Source: Methylomonas methanica
Lineage (GTDB): Bacteria; Pseudomonadota; Gammaproteobacteria; Methylococcales; Methylomonadaceae
Direction of reading: 5' to 3'
DNA: 64,000 bases
Assembly: GCF_001644035.1 (NCBI RefSeq)
Contig: NZ_LUUG01000095.1
Span: forward strand, 1-64,000
Numbering within the stretch: the first letter of the stretch is position 1; each line of letters begins with the position of its first letter. Below, one piece after another: positions 37,765-49,200 of the stretch. The translations under genes and the position numbers were made by a program. The notes under the pieces were generated by a model, which ran no database searches, had not been told where the DNA came from, and saw only the letters and a program-made list of their open reading frames with translations.

Positions 37765-38772
37765 ATGTTTAAATTTCGTATGCTGGTTTCTGCGCTAGCG
37801 CTGACTGGTTCGATGTCTGTTATGGCAGCCGATGCGCTGCCCACCACGGCGCCGGCGCCTGCCAATAACCCCACAACCCCTGAAAAGGTTGAACTTGGCA
37901 AAATGCTGTATCACGATCCGCGTCTGTCTTCCACGGGCACCGTTTCTTGCGCGTCTTGCCACAACACCATGTTGGGCGGCGAAGATAATCGGCCAAATTC
38001 CATGGGCGTGAATGGCCAAACCGGCGGCCGCAGCGCGCCAACAGTCTGGAACGCTGCATTCAATAAAGTTCAGTTCTGGGACGGCCGCGCCGACAGCCTG
38101 GAAGCGCAAGCGGCAGGTCCAGTCACCAACCCTATCGAAATGGGCATGAAAAGCTGGGATGACGTGGTCGCTCGTTTGAAAACCATCAAAGGTTATCGCC
38201 ATGCTTTCGAAGTGGCCTTCGGCAGTGACTCTGATGCCATTACCAAAGACAACGCCACCAAAGCGATTGCCGCCTACGAAAGAACCTTGATCACACCCAA
38301 CAGCGCTTACGACAAATATGTCAAAGGTGACAAAGACGCATTGACGGAACAACAAGAACGCGGCCTGAAAAAAGCCGTGGAACTGGGTTGCACCAGCTGC
38401 CATAGCGGACCTGCTTTCAACGGCCCTGGGGTATTCCAAAAATTCCCCGTTAACTCTAGCGGCTTTTTCGAAGCGCAATACCACTTCCAAAAAGACAAAG
38501 GCCTGGCCGAAGTCACCAAAAAGGAAAGCGACGAACACCTTTGGAAAGTCCCGACTCTGCGTAACGTGGCTTTAACCGCGCCTTACATGCATAACGGTTC
38601 GGTAAAAACCTTGGATAAAGCCGTTTGGTTAATGGCTAAATTGCAATTAAATCAAGATTTGTCTGATGCCGATGTGGCTGACATCGTTGCGTTTTTGAAT
38701 GCGCTGACCGGCGAGTTCCCCGCGCAAACCATGCCGCAATTGCCAGGAACACCGGGTTCCAGCTTTAACTGA
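37765..38772 (+). CDS. Di-haem cytochrome c peroxidase
   Basis: A 335-residue periplasmic peroxidase with a signal peptide (MLVSALALTGSMSVMAADA) and two haem c sites, CASCHNTM near residue 70 and CTSCHSGP near residue 210. It would reduce hydrogen peroxide with electrons from small cytochromes or quinol. A strong TAGGAGG ribosome-binding site precedes the ATG and a strong terminator follows, so the gene is probably monocistronic and well expressed. MauG-like enzymes share this fold, but no methylamine dehydrogenase gene is near. Confidence 0.93.
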   Translation: MFKFRMLVSALALTGSMSVMAADALPTTAPAPANNPTTPEKVELGKMLYHDPRLSSTGTVSCASCHNTMLGGEDNRPNSMGVNGQTGGRSAPTVWNAAFNKVQFWDGRADSLEAQAAGPVTNPIEMGMKSWDDVVARLKTIKGYRHAFEVAFGSDSDAITKDNATKAIAAYERTLITPNSAYDKYVKGDKDALTEQQERGLKKAVELGCTSCHSGPAFNGPGVFQKFPVNSSGFFEAQYHFQKDKGLAEVTKKESDEHLWKVPTLRNVALTAPYMHNGSVKTLDKAVWLMAKLQLNQDLSDADVADIVAFLNALTGEFPAQTMPQLPGTPGSSFN

Positions 38773-38798
38773 GCTTTATCAGGCAGCTAAAGGAAGGG

Positions 38799-38824
38799 AA
38801 GGGGCCGAAAGGCCCCTTTTTTTT
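38799..38824 (+). terminator. Rho-independent terminator of the cytochrome c peroxidase gene
   Basis: Stem GGGGCC (38801-38806) and GGCCCC (38811-38816), a GAAA tetraloop, then eight T residues. It lies 27 bases after the stop codon. Confidence 0.92.
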
Positions 38825-38948
38825 GTCATGAGATTGTCTATTGTCCGGCTACTAAATATCGTCGGTCCGGCGCCTGCGGGAGTGACAGCCCCAGAAAATT
38901 TAGGGGCCAGGTTAAACGTTCCTGATTATAAAGCTGACCCAGCAACAA

Positions 38949-39048
38949 CGTCATTCCGGCATGGATTGCCGGAATCCAGACTACATGGATGTGTTAGGCG
39001 CTTGCCATCCTTGGCTCCTGGATCTCGGCGATCCATGCCGAGATGACG
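38949..39048. repeat. MITE-like composite inverted repeat of about 100 bases
   Basis: Outer ends CGTCAT (38949-38954) and ATGACG (39043-39048) enclose two internal hairpins, ATTCCGGC / GCCGGAAT (38953-38975) and ATCTCGGC / GCCGAGAT (about 39022-39044). Such two-hairpin elements are dispersed in many proteobacterial genomes. A 72-codon frame across it (38828-39046) is repeat sequence, not a gene. The rest of the gap 38825-39130 shows nothing else. Confidence 0.65.
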
Positions 39049-39130
39049 ATATTTGATATGGCTCAAGCATCCTTATAATCAGAATAACGTTTGTGTGCGT
39101 ATTCTGTTCGGTCAGGCCAGGTTGATTGGT

Positions 39131-40246
39131 TTAGCCCAGGAACTGATCCGGCGGCAGATAATTAAAACCAAATGCATCGGCAATTCCTTGGCAAGTAACA
39201 TTGCCGGCCACAATGTTTAGCCCTTTCAGCAAAGCCGAATTATCGCGTAGCGCTTGTTGCCAGCCCTTGTTGGCGAGTTGTAGGGCATAGGGCAGGGTGG
39301 CGTTGGTTAATGCCAGGGTCGAGGTGCGCGGTACTGCGCCGGGCATGTTGGCGACTGCATAATGCACGACATTGTCGATAACATAGATAGGATCCGCATG
39401 GGTAGTGGGATGAGTCGTTTCCACGCAGCCGCCTTGGTCTACCGCTACATCGACGATTACCGCGCCGGCTTGCATCAATTTTAAATCTTCGGCGCGGATC
39501 AGCTTGGGTGCGGCTGCCCCGGTTACGAGTACGCCACCGATAATCAGATCTGCCGTGCGGATTTGCTCAAGAATGGCATGACGGCTGGAAAACAGCAGTT
39601 GCACATTGGCGGGCAAACTATCGCTGAGTTGGCGCAGACGTTCCAGCGACAAGTCCATGACCGTGACTTGCGCACCCAAACCGGCGGCCATTTTTGCCGC
39701 CTGCGTGCCGACTACCCCGCCGCCCAAAATCAAGACCTTGGCCGGCAATACCCCCGGTACGCCGCCGAGTAACATGCCGCGGCCGCCGTAGAGTTTTTCC
39801 AGATAATGCGCGCCTTCCTGCACCGCCAGTCGGCCGGCTACTTCGGACATTGGGGTCAGCAAGGGCAATTCGCCGGACGGCAATTGCACGGTCTCATAGG
39901 CGATGCAGGTGGCGCCGGAAGCCAGATGCGCCTCGGTCAACGGCCGATTGGCGGCAAAGTGAAAATAGGTAAACAGGGTTTGGCCCGGCCGAATCCGTGA
40001 CCATTCGGGTTCTATCGGCTCCTTGACCTTGATGATCATCTCCGCGGAGGCCCAAACCGGTTCCGGACCGTCTACCAGCTGTGCGCCGGCTGCCTGGTAT
40101 AGCGAGTCTTCGAAGCCGGCACCAACACCCGCGCCGCTTTCCATCGTGACGCTATGGCCGGCGCTTACCAACGCGGCAACGCCGGACGGTACCACCGATA
40201 CCCGGTTTTCATTAGGTTTGATTTCCTTGGGTACGCCGATTTTCAT
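39131..40246 (-). CDS. ald: Alanine dehydrogenase
   Basis: A 371-residue NAD-dependent enzyme that interconverts alanine and pyruvate plus ammonium. The start [18 protein letters not shown] (ATG at 40246) follows AGAGGTG. The longer frame to 40339 adds 31 unrelated residues. Visible are the substrate-site region FTYFHFAA, the nucleotide-binding Gly motif [17 protein letters not shown] and the dehydrogenase segment VDQGGC with [10 protein letters not shown]. In type I methanotrophs this enzyme is one route of ammonium assimilation. It is divergent from the HerA-like gene. Confidence 0.97.
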   Translation of the reverse strand: MKIGVPKEIKPNENRVSVVPSGVAALVSAGHSVTMESGAGVGAGFEDSLYQAAGAQLVDGPEPVWASAEMIIKVKEPIEPEWSRIRPGQTLFTYFHFAANRPLTEAHLASGATCIAYETVQLPSGELPLLTPMSEVAGRLAVQEGAHYLEKLYGGRGMLLGGVPGVLPAKVLILGGGVVGTQAAKMAAGLGAQVTVMDLSLERLRQLSDSLPANVQLLFSSRHAILEQIRTADLIIGGVLVTGAAAPKLIRAEDLKLMQAGAVIVDVAVDQGGCVETTHPTTHADPIYVIDNVVHYAVANMPGAVPRTSTLALTNATLPYALQLANKGWQQALRDNSALLKGLNIVAGNVTCQGIADAFGFNYLPPDQFLG

Positions 40247-40509
40247 ATTCACCTCTTGTGCAATATTTAATGATGCCGGTTTGATGAAAGCAATAATCAG
40301 ACCGTAAGGCTTTGTCAGCCAAAAGTGCCAAACGTTCAACGGCTTACCATGACGGACCTAGTCCCATGTTGTAGCGTTTGTAGCGATTTGTTTGCCATTT
40401 TGGCGCAAAACCGCTGCTATGTCCTAGGCGAATGAATAGACTGTTGCGGGAGGGACGGACCTTAAAAATCGTCTAAGCTTAGCCCAGCGGCTTTACCAGA
40501 GAGAACATC

Positions 40510-42171
40510 ATGACGCAGCAAACGCAAAACATCCTGATCGGCCATTTAACCGAAGTCAGAGGCGACGGTATGGATGCCCGTATTACCGAAGAACATTCGA
40601 CAGCGGCGCCCATCATCAAGCTCGGCGATGAAGAAATACTGGCCGGCCATATCGGGTCCTATGTGGTGATCCGCCAATCGCATATCGGCGTGTTGGCGCT
40701 GGTGTTCAAAATGTGGGAGCGCGATCGCTTTGACGCCGCCGGCAATCGCGCGACGGACCGCTTTATTGCCTTGATCCCGGTCGGCGAGTTGAACGAAAAC
40801 AATGTGTTCATTCGCGGCGTACGGCATTATCCGACACCTGGCGCGGCGGTATATGCCGTGGGACTCAGCGAGATCAACGCGATTTTTTCCAAATTCCGCG
40901 ATTACGAATTTTTTATCGGGCAGTTAGCCAGTCATAAGGATTATCACCTGAGCCTGGACCCGCGCGCCTTGTTTGGCCGGCATTTTGCGATCATCGGCCA
41001 GTCCGGTTCCGGTAAATCCTGGACCGTAACCAGCTTGATCCAGCACACGATGCGGGCAATGCCGAAAACCCATATGATCATGCTGGATCTGCACGGTGAA
41101 TATTGCTGGAAACGCCCGGATGGCAGCATCGAATCGGCGTTTCCGGCCGAGCAAGTCAATTACGTGGATGCAATGGACCTGGAGATGCCCTACTGGATGA
41201 TGTCTTACGCCGAGCTGGTAGATTTGTTCATCGATAGAGACGACCGAGGCGCGTCGATGCAGATGTCCTTCATGCGCGAAGTGCTGCAACAATTGAAGCG
41301 CAAGGAAGCCAAAGCCATTGGCCTGGGGGTGGTTTCGATAGACACGCCGATTTATTTCTCGCTGGCGGAAATGTATATGCAATTCAAGGCCGCCAACGAG
41401 GAGCGCAAGGACTTTGGTAAAACCAAGGGCGCCTTGTTTGGCCAATTCGATGAATTTCTGGTGACGATGCAGAGCCGTTTCAATGACGTGCGTTACGACT
41501 TTTTATTGAAACCCAAAAAACGCAACAACTCGGCCAGCATGGCGGATTTACTTAGACAATTCGTCGGTCTGGGGCAAAAAAAAGCCAACATCACCGTGGT
41601 GGATCTCAGCTCCGTACCGACCGATGTGCGGCCGGCGGTGTCCGCACAAGTAGGCCGGCTGGCCTATGAGTTCAATTATTGGAATCCGCGCCGCCGCGAG
41701 TTTCCGATTACATTGATCTGCGAGGAAGCGCATGCCTACATCCCGCGCGAAAAAGGCGGGCAATTCGACGGCACCAAGAAAATGATGGAACGGATCGCCA
41801 AGGAGGGCCGTAAATACGGCGTGTCCATCGGCGTGGTCAGCCAGCGGCCCACCGAACTGTCGGAAACCATGCTAGCGCAATGCAGCTCGTTTATTTGCCT
41901 GCGCACCACTAACCCGGACGACCAGCAATACATTCGCGGCCTGGTGCCGGAGGCGGAAGGAGATTTGGCCGATATTCTCAGCTCGCTCGGTCGAGGCGAG
42001 GCGTTAGTGCTTGGAGAGGCCGCGCCGCTACCGACCCGGGTGCAAATCTACCGGCCCAATCCCGAGCCAAAAAGTAACGACGTCGATTACTACACCAGTT
42101 GGCGCGAAGGCCCGGACGATCTGGATGTGGAAGGTATAGTCGAGAATTGGCGGACGCAGAATCGGCATTGA
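40510..42171 (+). CDS. HerA-like ATPase (DUF87)
   Basis: A 553-residue hexameric-ATPase-type protein. An N-terminal HAS-barrel-like region (1-120) precedes the RecA-like core, with Walker A GQSGSGKS near residue 163-170, a LDLHGEY segment, Walker B ITLICEEAHAYIPRE, sensor GVVSQRPTEL and FICLRTTNPDDQ. HerA works with the nuclease NurA in archaea and with Sir2 or other effectors in bacterial defence pairs. Neither partner is adjacent here, so the gene is a solitary HerA. RBS AGAGAG lies before the ATG. Confidence 0.9.
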   Translation: MTQQTQNILIGHLTEVRGDGMDARITEEHSTAAPIIKLGDEEILAGHIGSYVVIRQSHIGVLALVFKMWERDRFDAAGNRATDRFIALIPVGELNENNVFIRGVRHYPTPGAAVYAVGLSEINAIFSKFRDYEFFIGQLASHKDYHLSLDPRALFGRHFAIIGQSGSGKSWTVTSLIQHTMRAMPKTHMIMLDLHGEYCWKRPDGSIESAFPAEQVNYVDAMDLEMPYWMMSYAELVDLFIDRDDRGASMQMSFMREVLQQLKRKEAKAIGLGVVSIDTPIYFSLAEMYMQFKAANEERKDFGKTKGALFGQFDEFLVTMQSRFNDVRYDFLLKPKKRNNSASMADLLRQFVGLGQKKANITVVDLSSVPTDVRPAVSAQVGRLAYEFNYWNPRRREFPITLICEEAHAYIPREKGGQFDGTKKMMERIAKEGRKYGVSIGVVSQRPTELSETMLAQCSSFICLRTTNPDDQQYIRGLVPEAEGDLADILSSLGRGEALVLGEAAPLPTRVQIYRPNPEPKSNDVDYYTSWREGPDDLDVEGIVENWRTQNRH

Positions 42172-42361
42172 GCGAAACCAATCACGTCGCCGGCCTAAAC
42201 TTTTGCATAGAGCATGGCAGATGGCGGACCTTTGTTGCTCCGGTTTGACAGCTTCCAATATGCTGTCTAAGGTGACGTGTAAATTTTCGAATGATTACTA
42301 AAAATTGGGATTTTGAGATGTCGGATGTAAAAAAAATCGGCTTTGATACATTTATTGAGTG

Positions 42362-43189
42362 ATGAGCCATCGCTTCCATTTTATATCAGGTCTACCCCGT
42401 TCCGGCTCTACCTTGTTGGCGGCCATATTACGGCAAAATCCAAGCCTCTATGCTGGCATGAGTAGTCCTGTAGGTGCTTTGTTTTCAGGTTTGTTGAACC
42501 AGGTCAGCGCGGGTAGCGAATGGGGGCCTGTGGTTACTGTCGAACAGCGTCGCCGCTTATTAACCGGCTTATTTGAAAATTATTACGCCGACCAATCCGA
42601 CAAGACCGTTGTGTTTGATACCAACCGCCTGTGGTGCGCTAAATTACCTGCTATTCTCGATTTATTTCCCGACGCCAAGATCATCGCGTGTGTGCGCAAC
42701 GTAGCTTGGATTATGGATAGCATCGAGCGTTTGTATCGCGGCAATCCTTACGAAAACACCCTGTTGTTCAATGACGATGTGGAACGCAACACGGTTTACA
42801 GCCGTGTAGACACATTAGCGCAGCGCAATCGACTGGTGGGTTTCTCCTGGTCCGCGCTTAAAGAGGCTTTTTACGGCGAACAAGCCGCGTCGTTGCTGGT
42901 GGTGGACTATGAGTTACTGGCTCAGGCGCCGGAAAAAGTTCTACCATTGATTTACCGTTTTCTGGGTGAGACGCCTTTCGAACATAACTATACCCAGGTC
43001 GAATACGATGCCCCTGAGTTTGATAATAATTTGGGATTGTCCGGCTTGCATCGCATCCGGCCGAAAGTGGCGCTGGAGCGTCGTGCAACCGTTTTACCGC
43101 CCGATTTGTTTGAACAATACGCTAATATGTGTTTTTGGCAAGATGGTCGAGATAGTCGCGCCAATGTCATTTCTGCCAAACCGGCGTAG
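42362..43189 (+). CDS. Sulfotransferase family protein
   Basis: A 275-residue enzyme with the 5'-phosphosulfate-binding loop SGLPRSGSTLLAAIL at residues 8-22 and the 3'-phosphate-binding region KIIACVRNVAWIMDSIERL. It belongs to the PAPS-dependent sulfotransferase group (Sulfotransfer_3 type). It has no signal peptide, so it acts in the cytoplasm. The ATG at 42362 is used, and a GTG directly before it is an alternative. It ends 75 bases before the giant adhesin gene and may share its transcript, so the adhesin or a surface glycan could be its substrate (inference). Confidence 0.88.
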   Translation: MSHRFHFISGLPRSGSTLLAAILRQNPSLYAGMSSPVGALFSGLLNQVSAGSEWGPVVTVEQRRRLLTGLFENYYADQSDKTVVFDTNRLWCAKLPAILDLFPDAKIIACVRNVAWIMDSIERLYRGNPYENTLLFNDDVERNTVYSRVDTLAQRNRLVGFSWSALKEAFYGEQAASLLVVDYELLAQAPEKVLPLIYRFLGETPFEHNYTQVEYDAPEFDNNLGLSGLHRIRPKVALERRATVLPPDLFEQYANMCFWQDGRDSRANVISAKPA

Positions 43190-43263
43190 AAGGGCAGTGC
43201 TATTAAAATGCTCGATAAATAAAATTTATATCTCATCCAATCGCACTAATCGGGAAAGCCGCC

Positions 43264-46200
43264 ATGAGAGTCTTCAAGCGCAGTAACAACAATTCACTGG
43301 CGAGCAATTCCACATCAGTCGCTTTTTCGCCGTCTCCGAACGTTCTGCGAGCCTTTGCCTTAGAGCCGCGAATTTTATTCGATGGTGCGGCAGCCGCTAC
43401 TGTGGACGCGGCTGTACCTGATTCCCATTCTGGCGATGTGCTACAAACCGCGACAAACGCGATACCGGCGCATGACACCCAAACTCTGCTTGATGCAGTG
43501 GCAGCATACACACCGCCCGAGTATGCTACGGCGGCGCCGGAGTCTCAGCCTGCCCATGACACGATAATTTTTGTAGATGCCAGAGTGCGGGATTCTCAGT
43601 CGTTGTTGAACGGAGTAGATTCCCATGCTGAGGTGGTCTACCTGCAGTCTGGTAAAGACGGATTGCAGCAAATGGCCGACTACTTGGCAAACCGTAGCAA
43701 TATTGATTCGGTGGTTATCGTCGCCGAGGGTAATCAGGCCAACATCTGGTTAGGGAATACCTGGCTGACTAACGATAGGCTACAGCAACATGCCACGCAA
43801 TTGGCACAGATCGGCCAGGCGTTGACTGCCGAGGGCGACATTCAGATATATTCGTGCAATCTTGGGGAAGATGGCGACGGCGATCAATTCGTGCAAAGTT
43901 TCGCCGAACTTACCGGAGCCGACGTGGCGGCATCCAATAACCGCACCGGTATTGGCGGTGATTGGAACCTGGAAATTACCACCGGTGCTATTGAGGCCGT
44001 TAATCCCTTTAGCCAAGCGGCTATGGACAATTATGGTTATGGTCTTGCTACCTTAACTGTGACCAGCGGCGCTGATAGTGGTGCCGGAAGTTTGCGCGCC
44101 GACATTGCCGCCGCAATTTCGGGCGACACCATCGCCTTTGATACCACCTCGATGGGCGGTTCGACCGTTACGCTGTCCTCTGGTGTGTTGACCATCAATA
44201 AGAATTTGACCATAGACGGAGGCAGCGGGATTACGATCACCGCGAATTACACCAGCGCCGTATTTCGGATTACCTCGGGTACCGTAGTTCTGAATAATTT
44301 AACCATCGACAAAGGACTGTTGGCTGGTGCTGGTGGTGCTGGTCGTTATAGCCCTGGTGCCGGCAATCCCGGCGGCGATGCGCTTGGTGCCGGACTTTAC
44401 ATCGCCAACGGCGCCACGGTAACTGCCGACAGCCTCACCTTCAGCAACAACGTTGCCACCGGTGGTGGCGGTGGTGGCGTTGGTAATTCCTATGCTGGTG
44501 CTGGCGGCGGCGGCGGCGGCGGGGGCAGTGGTTTTGCTGGCGTCGGAGGAGGGAATGGCGGTAGCGGCACTAATGGTGCCGGGGGAACTGGCAGCGCCGG
44601 TGCGGGCGGTGCGGGCGGTGCAGGTGGTGCCAACACAATAAGCGGCGGCGGCACTGGTGGCGCGGGTGGCACCAATAGCGGTGGTGGTCTCGGCGGTACC
44701 ACGAATGGAGGATCGGCAGGCTTTGGTGGCGGTGCCAGCGGTTTCGGCGGTGGCGGCGGCGGCGCCGGCGGAAATCAAGGCGGTGCCGGCGGTAAAGCTG
44801 TTGGCGCTATTTACAACGCGGGCACACTGACAATCACCAATTCCAGCTTTTCTAGCAATAAGGCAGGTGGAGGGGGCGCAGGCGGTTATGGAGGTTCAAA
44901 CCCCAAGGGCGGTGATGCTGCCGCAGCCATTTTTAATGCCGGCTACATCGGTGTCCGGAATGTAACTTTTTCCACCAATACCAGCGTAGCCGGTAAATTC
45001 GGCACTGCGGCTGATTCGAACGGGGTTTTTGGCGGTTATTACGGTTTTGTAGCAGTCGCCAACGGTACCCATACCTCGACGCCGGCGACTTACAGCATAG
45101 GCTCGCCATTGGCACCGCTGGATAATGGCATCACTGTGGGAGCCTACAATTATTGGGATGGTGGTAATCTCACAGTCAAGATAACTGCCAACAACGATTC
45201 TACTCATGATTCGGTTGGGCTGGTCAGCGGCGGAACCATTTGGGTAAGTGGCACCGACGTTCGTTACGGCGCTAGTTACGCGGCTGGCACCTCGTTTGCG
45301 ACTATCACGCCCTATGATTCCACCAATGGGATAATTTTCTCATTTAATAGTAGCGCTACCGATACCATGGTGCAGGCATTGGCCGATGCGGTTGGCTTTA
45401 CTGCTACCAGCGGAGCGAGCACTGCACAGAGAACGGTGCAATATGCATTCTCATCTACTTATAGTGCATCCTATGGTAGCGGTACTTTGGTAAATGAATT
45501 AGTGATTGTTAGCGGCGGCAACGCCGCACCCGTTGTCACCGCCGGCGCGACGCTGGCCTACACCGAAAACGGTTCGGCGGCGACCATGGACGCCACGATC
45601 ACGGTGAGTGACGCCGACGATGCCAATATCAGCGGTGCTACTGTGACCCTTTCGTCCGGTTTCACCAGCGGTGACTCGCTGGGTTTTAACACCCAGAACG
45701 GCATCACCGGCAGCTACAACAGTGCTACCGGCGTGTTGACTCTGTCCGGCACCGCCACCAAGGCACAGTACCAGACAGCCTTGCGTTCGGTCACTTATTC
45801 CAACAGCTCGGACACGCCGACCTCATCTTCCGCTAGCCGTACGGTCACCTGGGCCGCGACCGATGCTAACGCCAGTCCGGCGACCAGCAGCGGCGTGACG
45901 TCCACCGTCAACGTCACCGCCGTCAACGATACGCCGGTGCTTACCGCCGGTGCTACGTTACCTTACACCGAAGGTGGATCTGCCGCGGCCATCGATACCA
46001 CGATTACCCTGAGCGACGCCGACGACGCCAATATCGCCGGGGCCACCGTGACTCTTTCGGCCGGCTTTACCAGTGGCGACACACTGGGTTTTTCCACGCA
46101 AAACGGTATAACCGGCAGTTATAACAGCGGCACCGGTGTGCTGACCCTGTCCGGTACCGCCACCAAGGCTCAATATCAAACAGCGTTGCGTTCCGTCACC

Positions 46201-49200
46201 TATGCCAGCAGCTCGGCCACGCCGACTTCGTCCAGCGCCAGCCGGACCGTGACTTGGGCGGTTACCGACGCCAATGCGGCCAGTGTAGGCGCCCAGACCA
46301 GCAGTGGCGTGACTTCGACGATCAATGTCACGGCAAGCAACGCTAAGCCGGTGCTAACTGCCGGCGCGACCCAGGCCTATACCGAGGCAGGATCGGCGGC
46401 AGCCATCGATGCCACGATCACGGTCAGCGACGCGGACGATGCCATTATTACCGGTGCGACGGTGACACTTTCCGCGGGTTTCACCAGCGGCGATACGTTA
46501 GGTTTCAGCGACCAGAATGGCATCAGCGGCAGCTACAACAGCGGTACCGGCGTATTGACCCTATCCGGCACTGCCACCAAAGCCCAGTATCAGACGGCCT
46601 TGCGTTCGGTGACTTATTCCAGCACTTCCACCACGCCCGCCTTGTCTTCGGCTAGCCGCACAGTGACCTGGGCGGCGACCGACGCTAACGCCGAAAGTTT
46701 GGGCGCGCAAACCAGCAATGGGGTGACCTCCACCATCAATGTCACGGCGACAAACACCAAACCGGTGCTGACTGCCGGCGCGGCACTGGCTTACACCGAA
46801 AACGGCTCTGCCGCGGCTATCGACACGACTATGACGGTCAGCGACACCGACGACGCAAATATGGCCGGCGCTACCGTCACTATTTCCTCAGGCTTTACCA
46901 GTGGCGACGCGTTAGGTTTTACTAATCAGAACGGTATTACCGGCAGTTACAACAGCGGCACCGGTGTACTGACCTTGACCGGCACGGCGACCAAATCCCA
47001 GTATGAGACCGCTCTGCGCTCGGTTACTTATTCCAGCACGTCCGATAACCCGACCGGCACCTCGGCCAGTCGCACGATTACTTGGGCAATCACCGATGCT
47101 AATGCCGAAAGCTTGGGCGCGCAGACCAGTACCGGCGTCACTTCTAGCGTAAACCTCACCGCCGTCAACGACGCGCCGACCGCTATCGCGCTGAGCGCCT
47201 CCACCGCATCCACATACGATAGTGGCAGCAACGTAGCGATTGGCTCCCTGAGTCGTACGGATGTCGACGGCGGCGGACCGACCTATTCGATCGTGTCGGT
47301 CAACACTGACACTTCCGGGGCCACATACAACCTGTTCAATATCAGCGGCACCACGTTGCAAGCGGCCAGCCCTTCCACGACCACGCCAGGGAATTACACG
47401 GTGGTGGTCCGGGTGAACGACGGCGACAACAACTACGATCAAAGCTTCACTATCACCGTTTCGAATACGCTGGTCGTGGATACCACTACTGACGATGTGG
47501 ACGATGGCAGTACCTATGCTTCAGAAAAGGCGGACGGTACCGGCCTCAGCCTGCGCGAGGCTGTCGGCATCGCCAACCGGGCGGGCGGTGCCACTATCAG
47601 TTTCGCCTCGGGCTTGGGGACCGTAGCGCTGGGACCCAGCATTACAATCGGCGAGAACATCGCGCTGGACGCCGATGTGGTTAACACCATCATCGTCAGC
47701 GGCGACATCGCCATTGCCAGCGGTAAAACGTTGACCGTCGCCAACAATAGCGGCGATTTGCTGACTCTATCCGGGAATATCTCCGGCGCCGGCAGCCTGA
47801 CGAAGAACGGGGCCGGCACGCTGGTCTTGAGCGGCAGCAACAGTTATTCCGGCGACACCGTGCTGGCGGCCGGCACGCTGAGCATCGGCGGCGATGCCAA
47901 CCTGGGCTCGGACAGTGCCACGGTCACTTTGAGCGGCGGCAACCTGACCATCACTTCCGCCGGCACCATAGACGATAGCCTCGTGATGTCGGCGGGCGCT
48001 ACCATCACCAATGCCAACGCCGTCACCCTGTCGGGCAACCTGACCGGCAACAACGCTCTGACCAAGGACGGTGCCAGCGAACTGACGTTGTCCGGGACCA
48101 ACGTTCTCGCCTCATCCACTGTCATCGGCGGCACCCTGACAGTCGCCGACTCCACTAACTTGGGAACGGGGGCTGTGACGCTGAATGGCGGCAGCCTGAC
48201 CGTCACCGGCAGCGGCGTCACCGTTAGCAACGCGGTCGCGCTGGCCGGCGCCGGCACGATTACTAACGTCAATGCGGTTGTTTTGTCGGGCATCGTCAGC
48301 GGCACCGGCGCCTTGACGAAGGCGGGCGTGGGAACGCTGACCCTGTCGGGGGACAACACTTACAGCGGCGCTACCGCTGTCAACGACGGCACGCTGGTGG
48401 CTGCGCACAACAACGCGCTGGGAACCGCTGCAGGTTCGACGACGGTGGCTAGCGGTGCCTCGTTGGGGTTACAGGGCGGCCTCACGGTGGCCGAAGCGGT
48501 GTCGGCGGTGGGGACCGGCATATCCAGCGCCGGAGCGATTTACAACGTCAGTGGCACCAATATCCTGTCCGGCAACGTGACGCTGACCGGCGCTGCGTTT
48601 CTGGGCGTTACGTCCGACCAACTGACTCTTAGCGGGAATATCGGCGGCGGCTTCAATATCACTAAGGCTGGTGCCGGCACCCTGGTGCTGTCGGGAAGTA
48701 ACTCTTACAACAATACCTCGGTTTCCGCAGGCACATTAAGCTTGGCGACCGACGGCAACCTCGGCTCCGGCACTGTGACCTTAGCCGGCGGCACGACGTT
48801 AATCGTCACCGGCGCGACTACCATCGACAACGCCGTCGCGTTATCGGGTAACGCCACATTAGACAATAGCACCGCCGTTGCATTGTCTGGCGCCATCAGC
48901 GGCGCGGGTACGACCCTGACCAAGGGCGGGGCCGGCACCTTGACCCTATCCAGCACGTCGAACTCCGCCGCCGCCACTACCGCCCTGACGCTGACCGGCG
49001 GCACGCTGTCGGTGGGGGCCGCCACGACTATGGTCGGAGGTACTCTTACGTTGAACGGCGGTAGCCTGACCATTACCGGCAGCGGCGACACCTATGCCAA
49101 CGCCATCACGCTGGCGAACGACGCCACCATTACCAACGCCAGCGCCGCCACTTTGTCGGGGCAGATCAGCGGATCGGCGGCGCTGACCAAGGCCGGGGCC

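Noticed and set aside
38828-39046. 72-codon frame after the peroxidase gene
   Set aside because: It spans the MITE-like repeat and reads repeat sequence.
44309-44812. Frameshifted or artefactual sequence in the Gly-rich segment
   Set aside because: The frame stays open and the flanking beta-helix sequence continues in frame on both sides.
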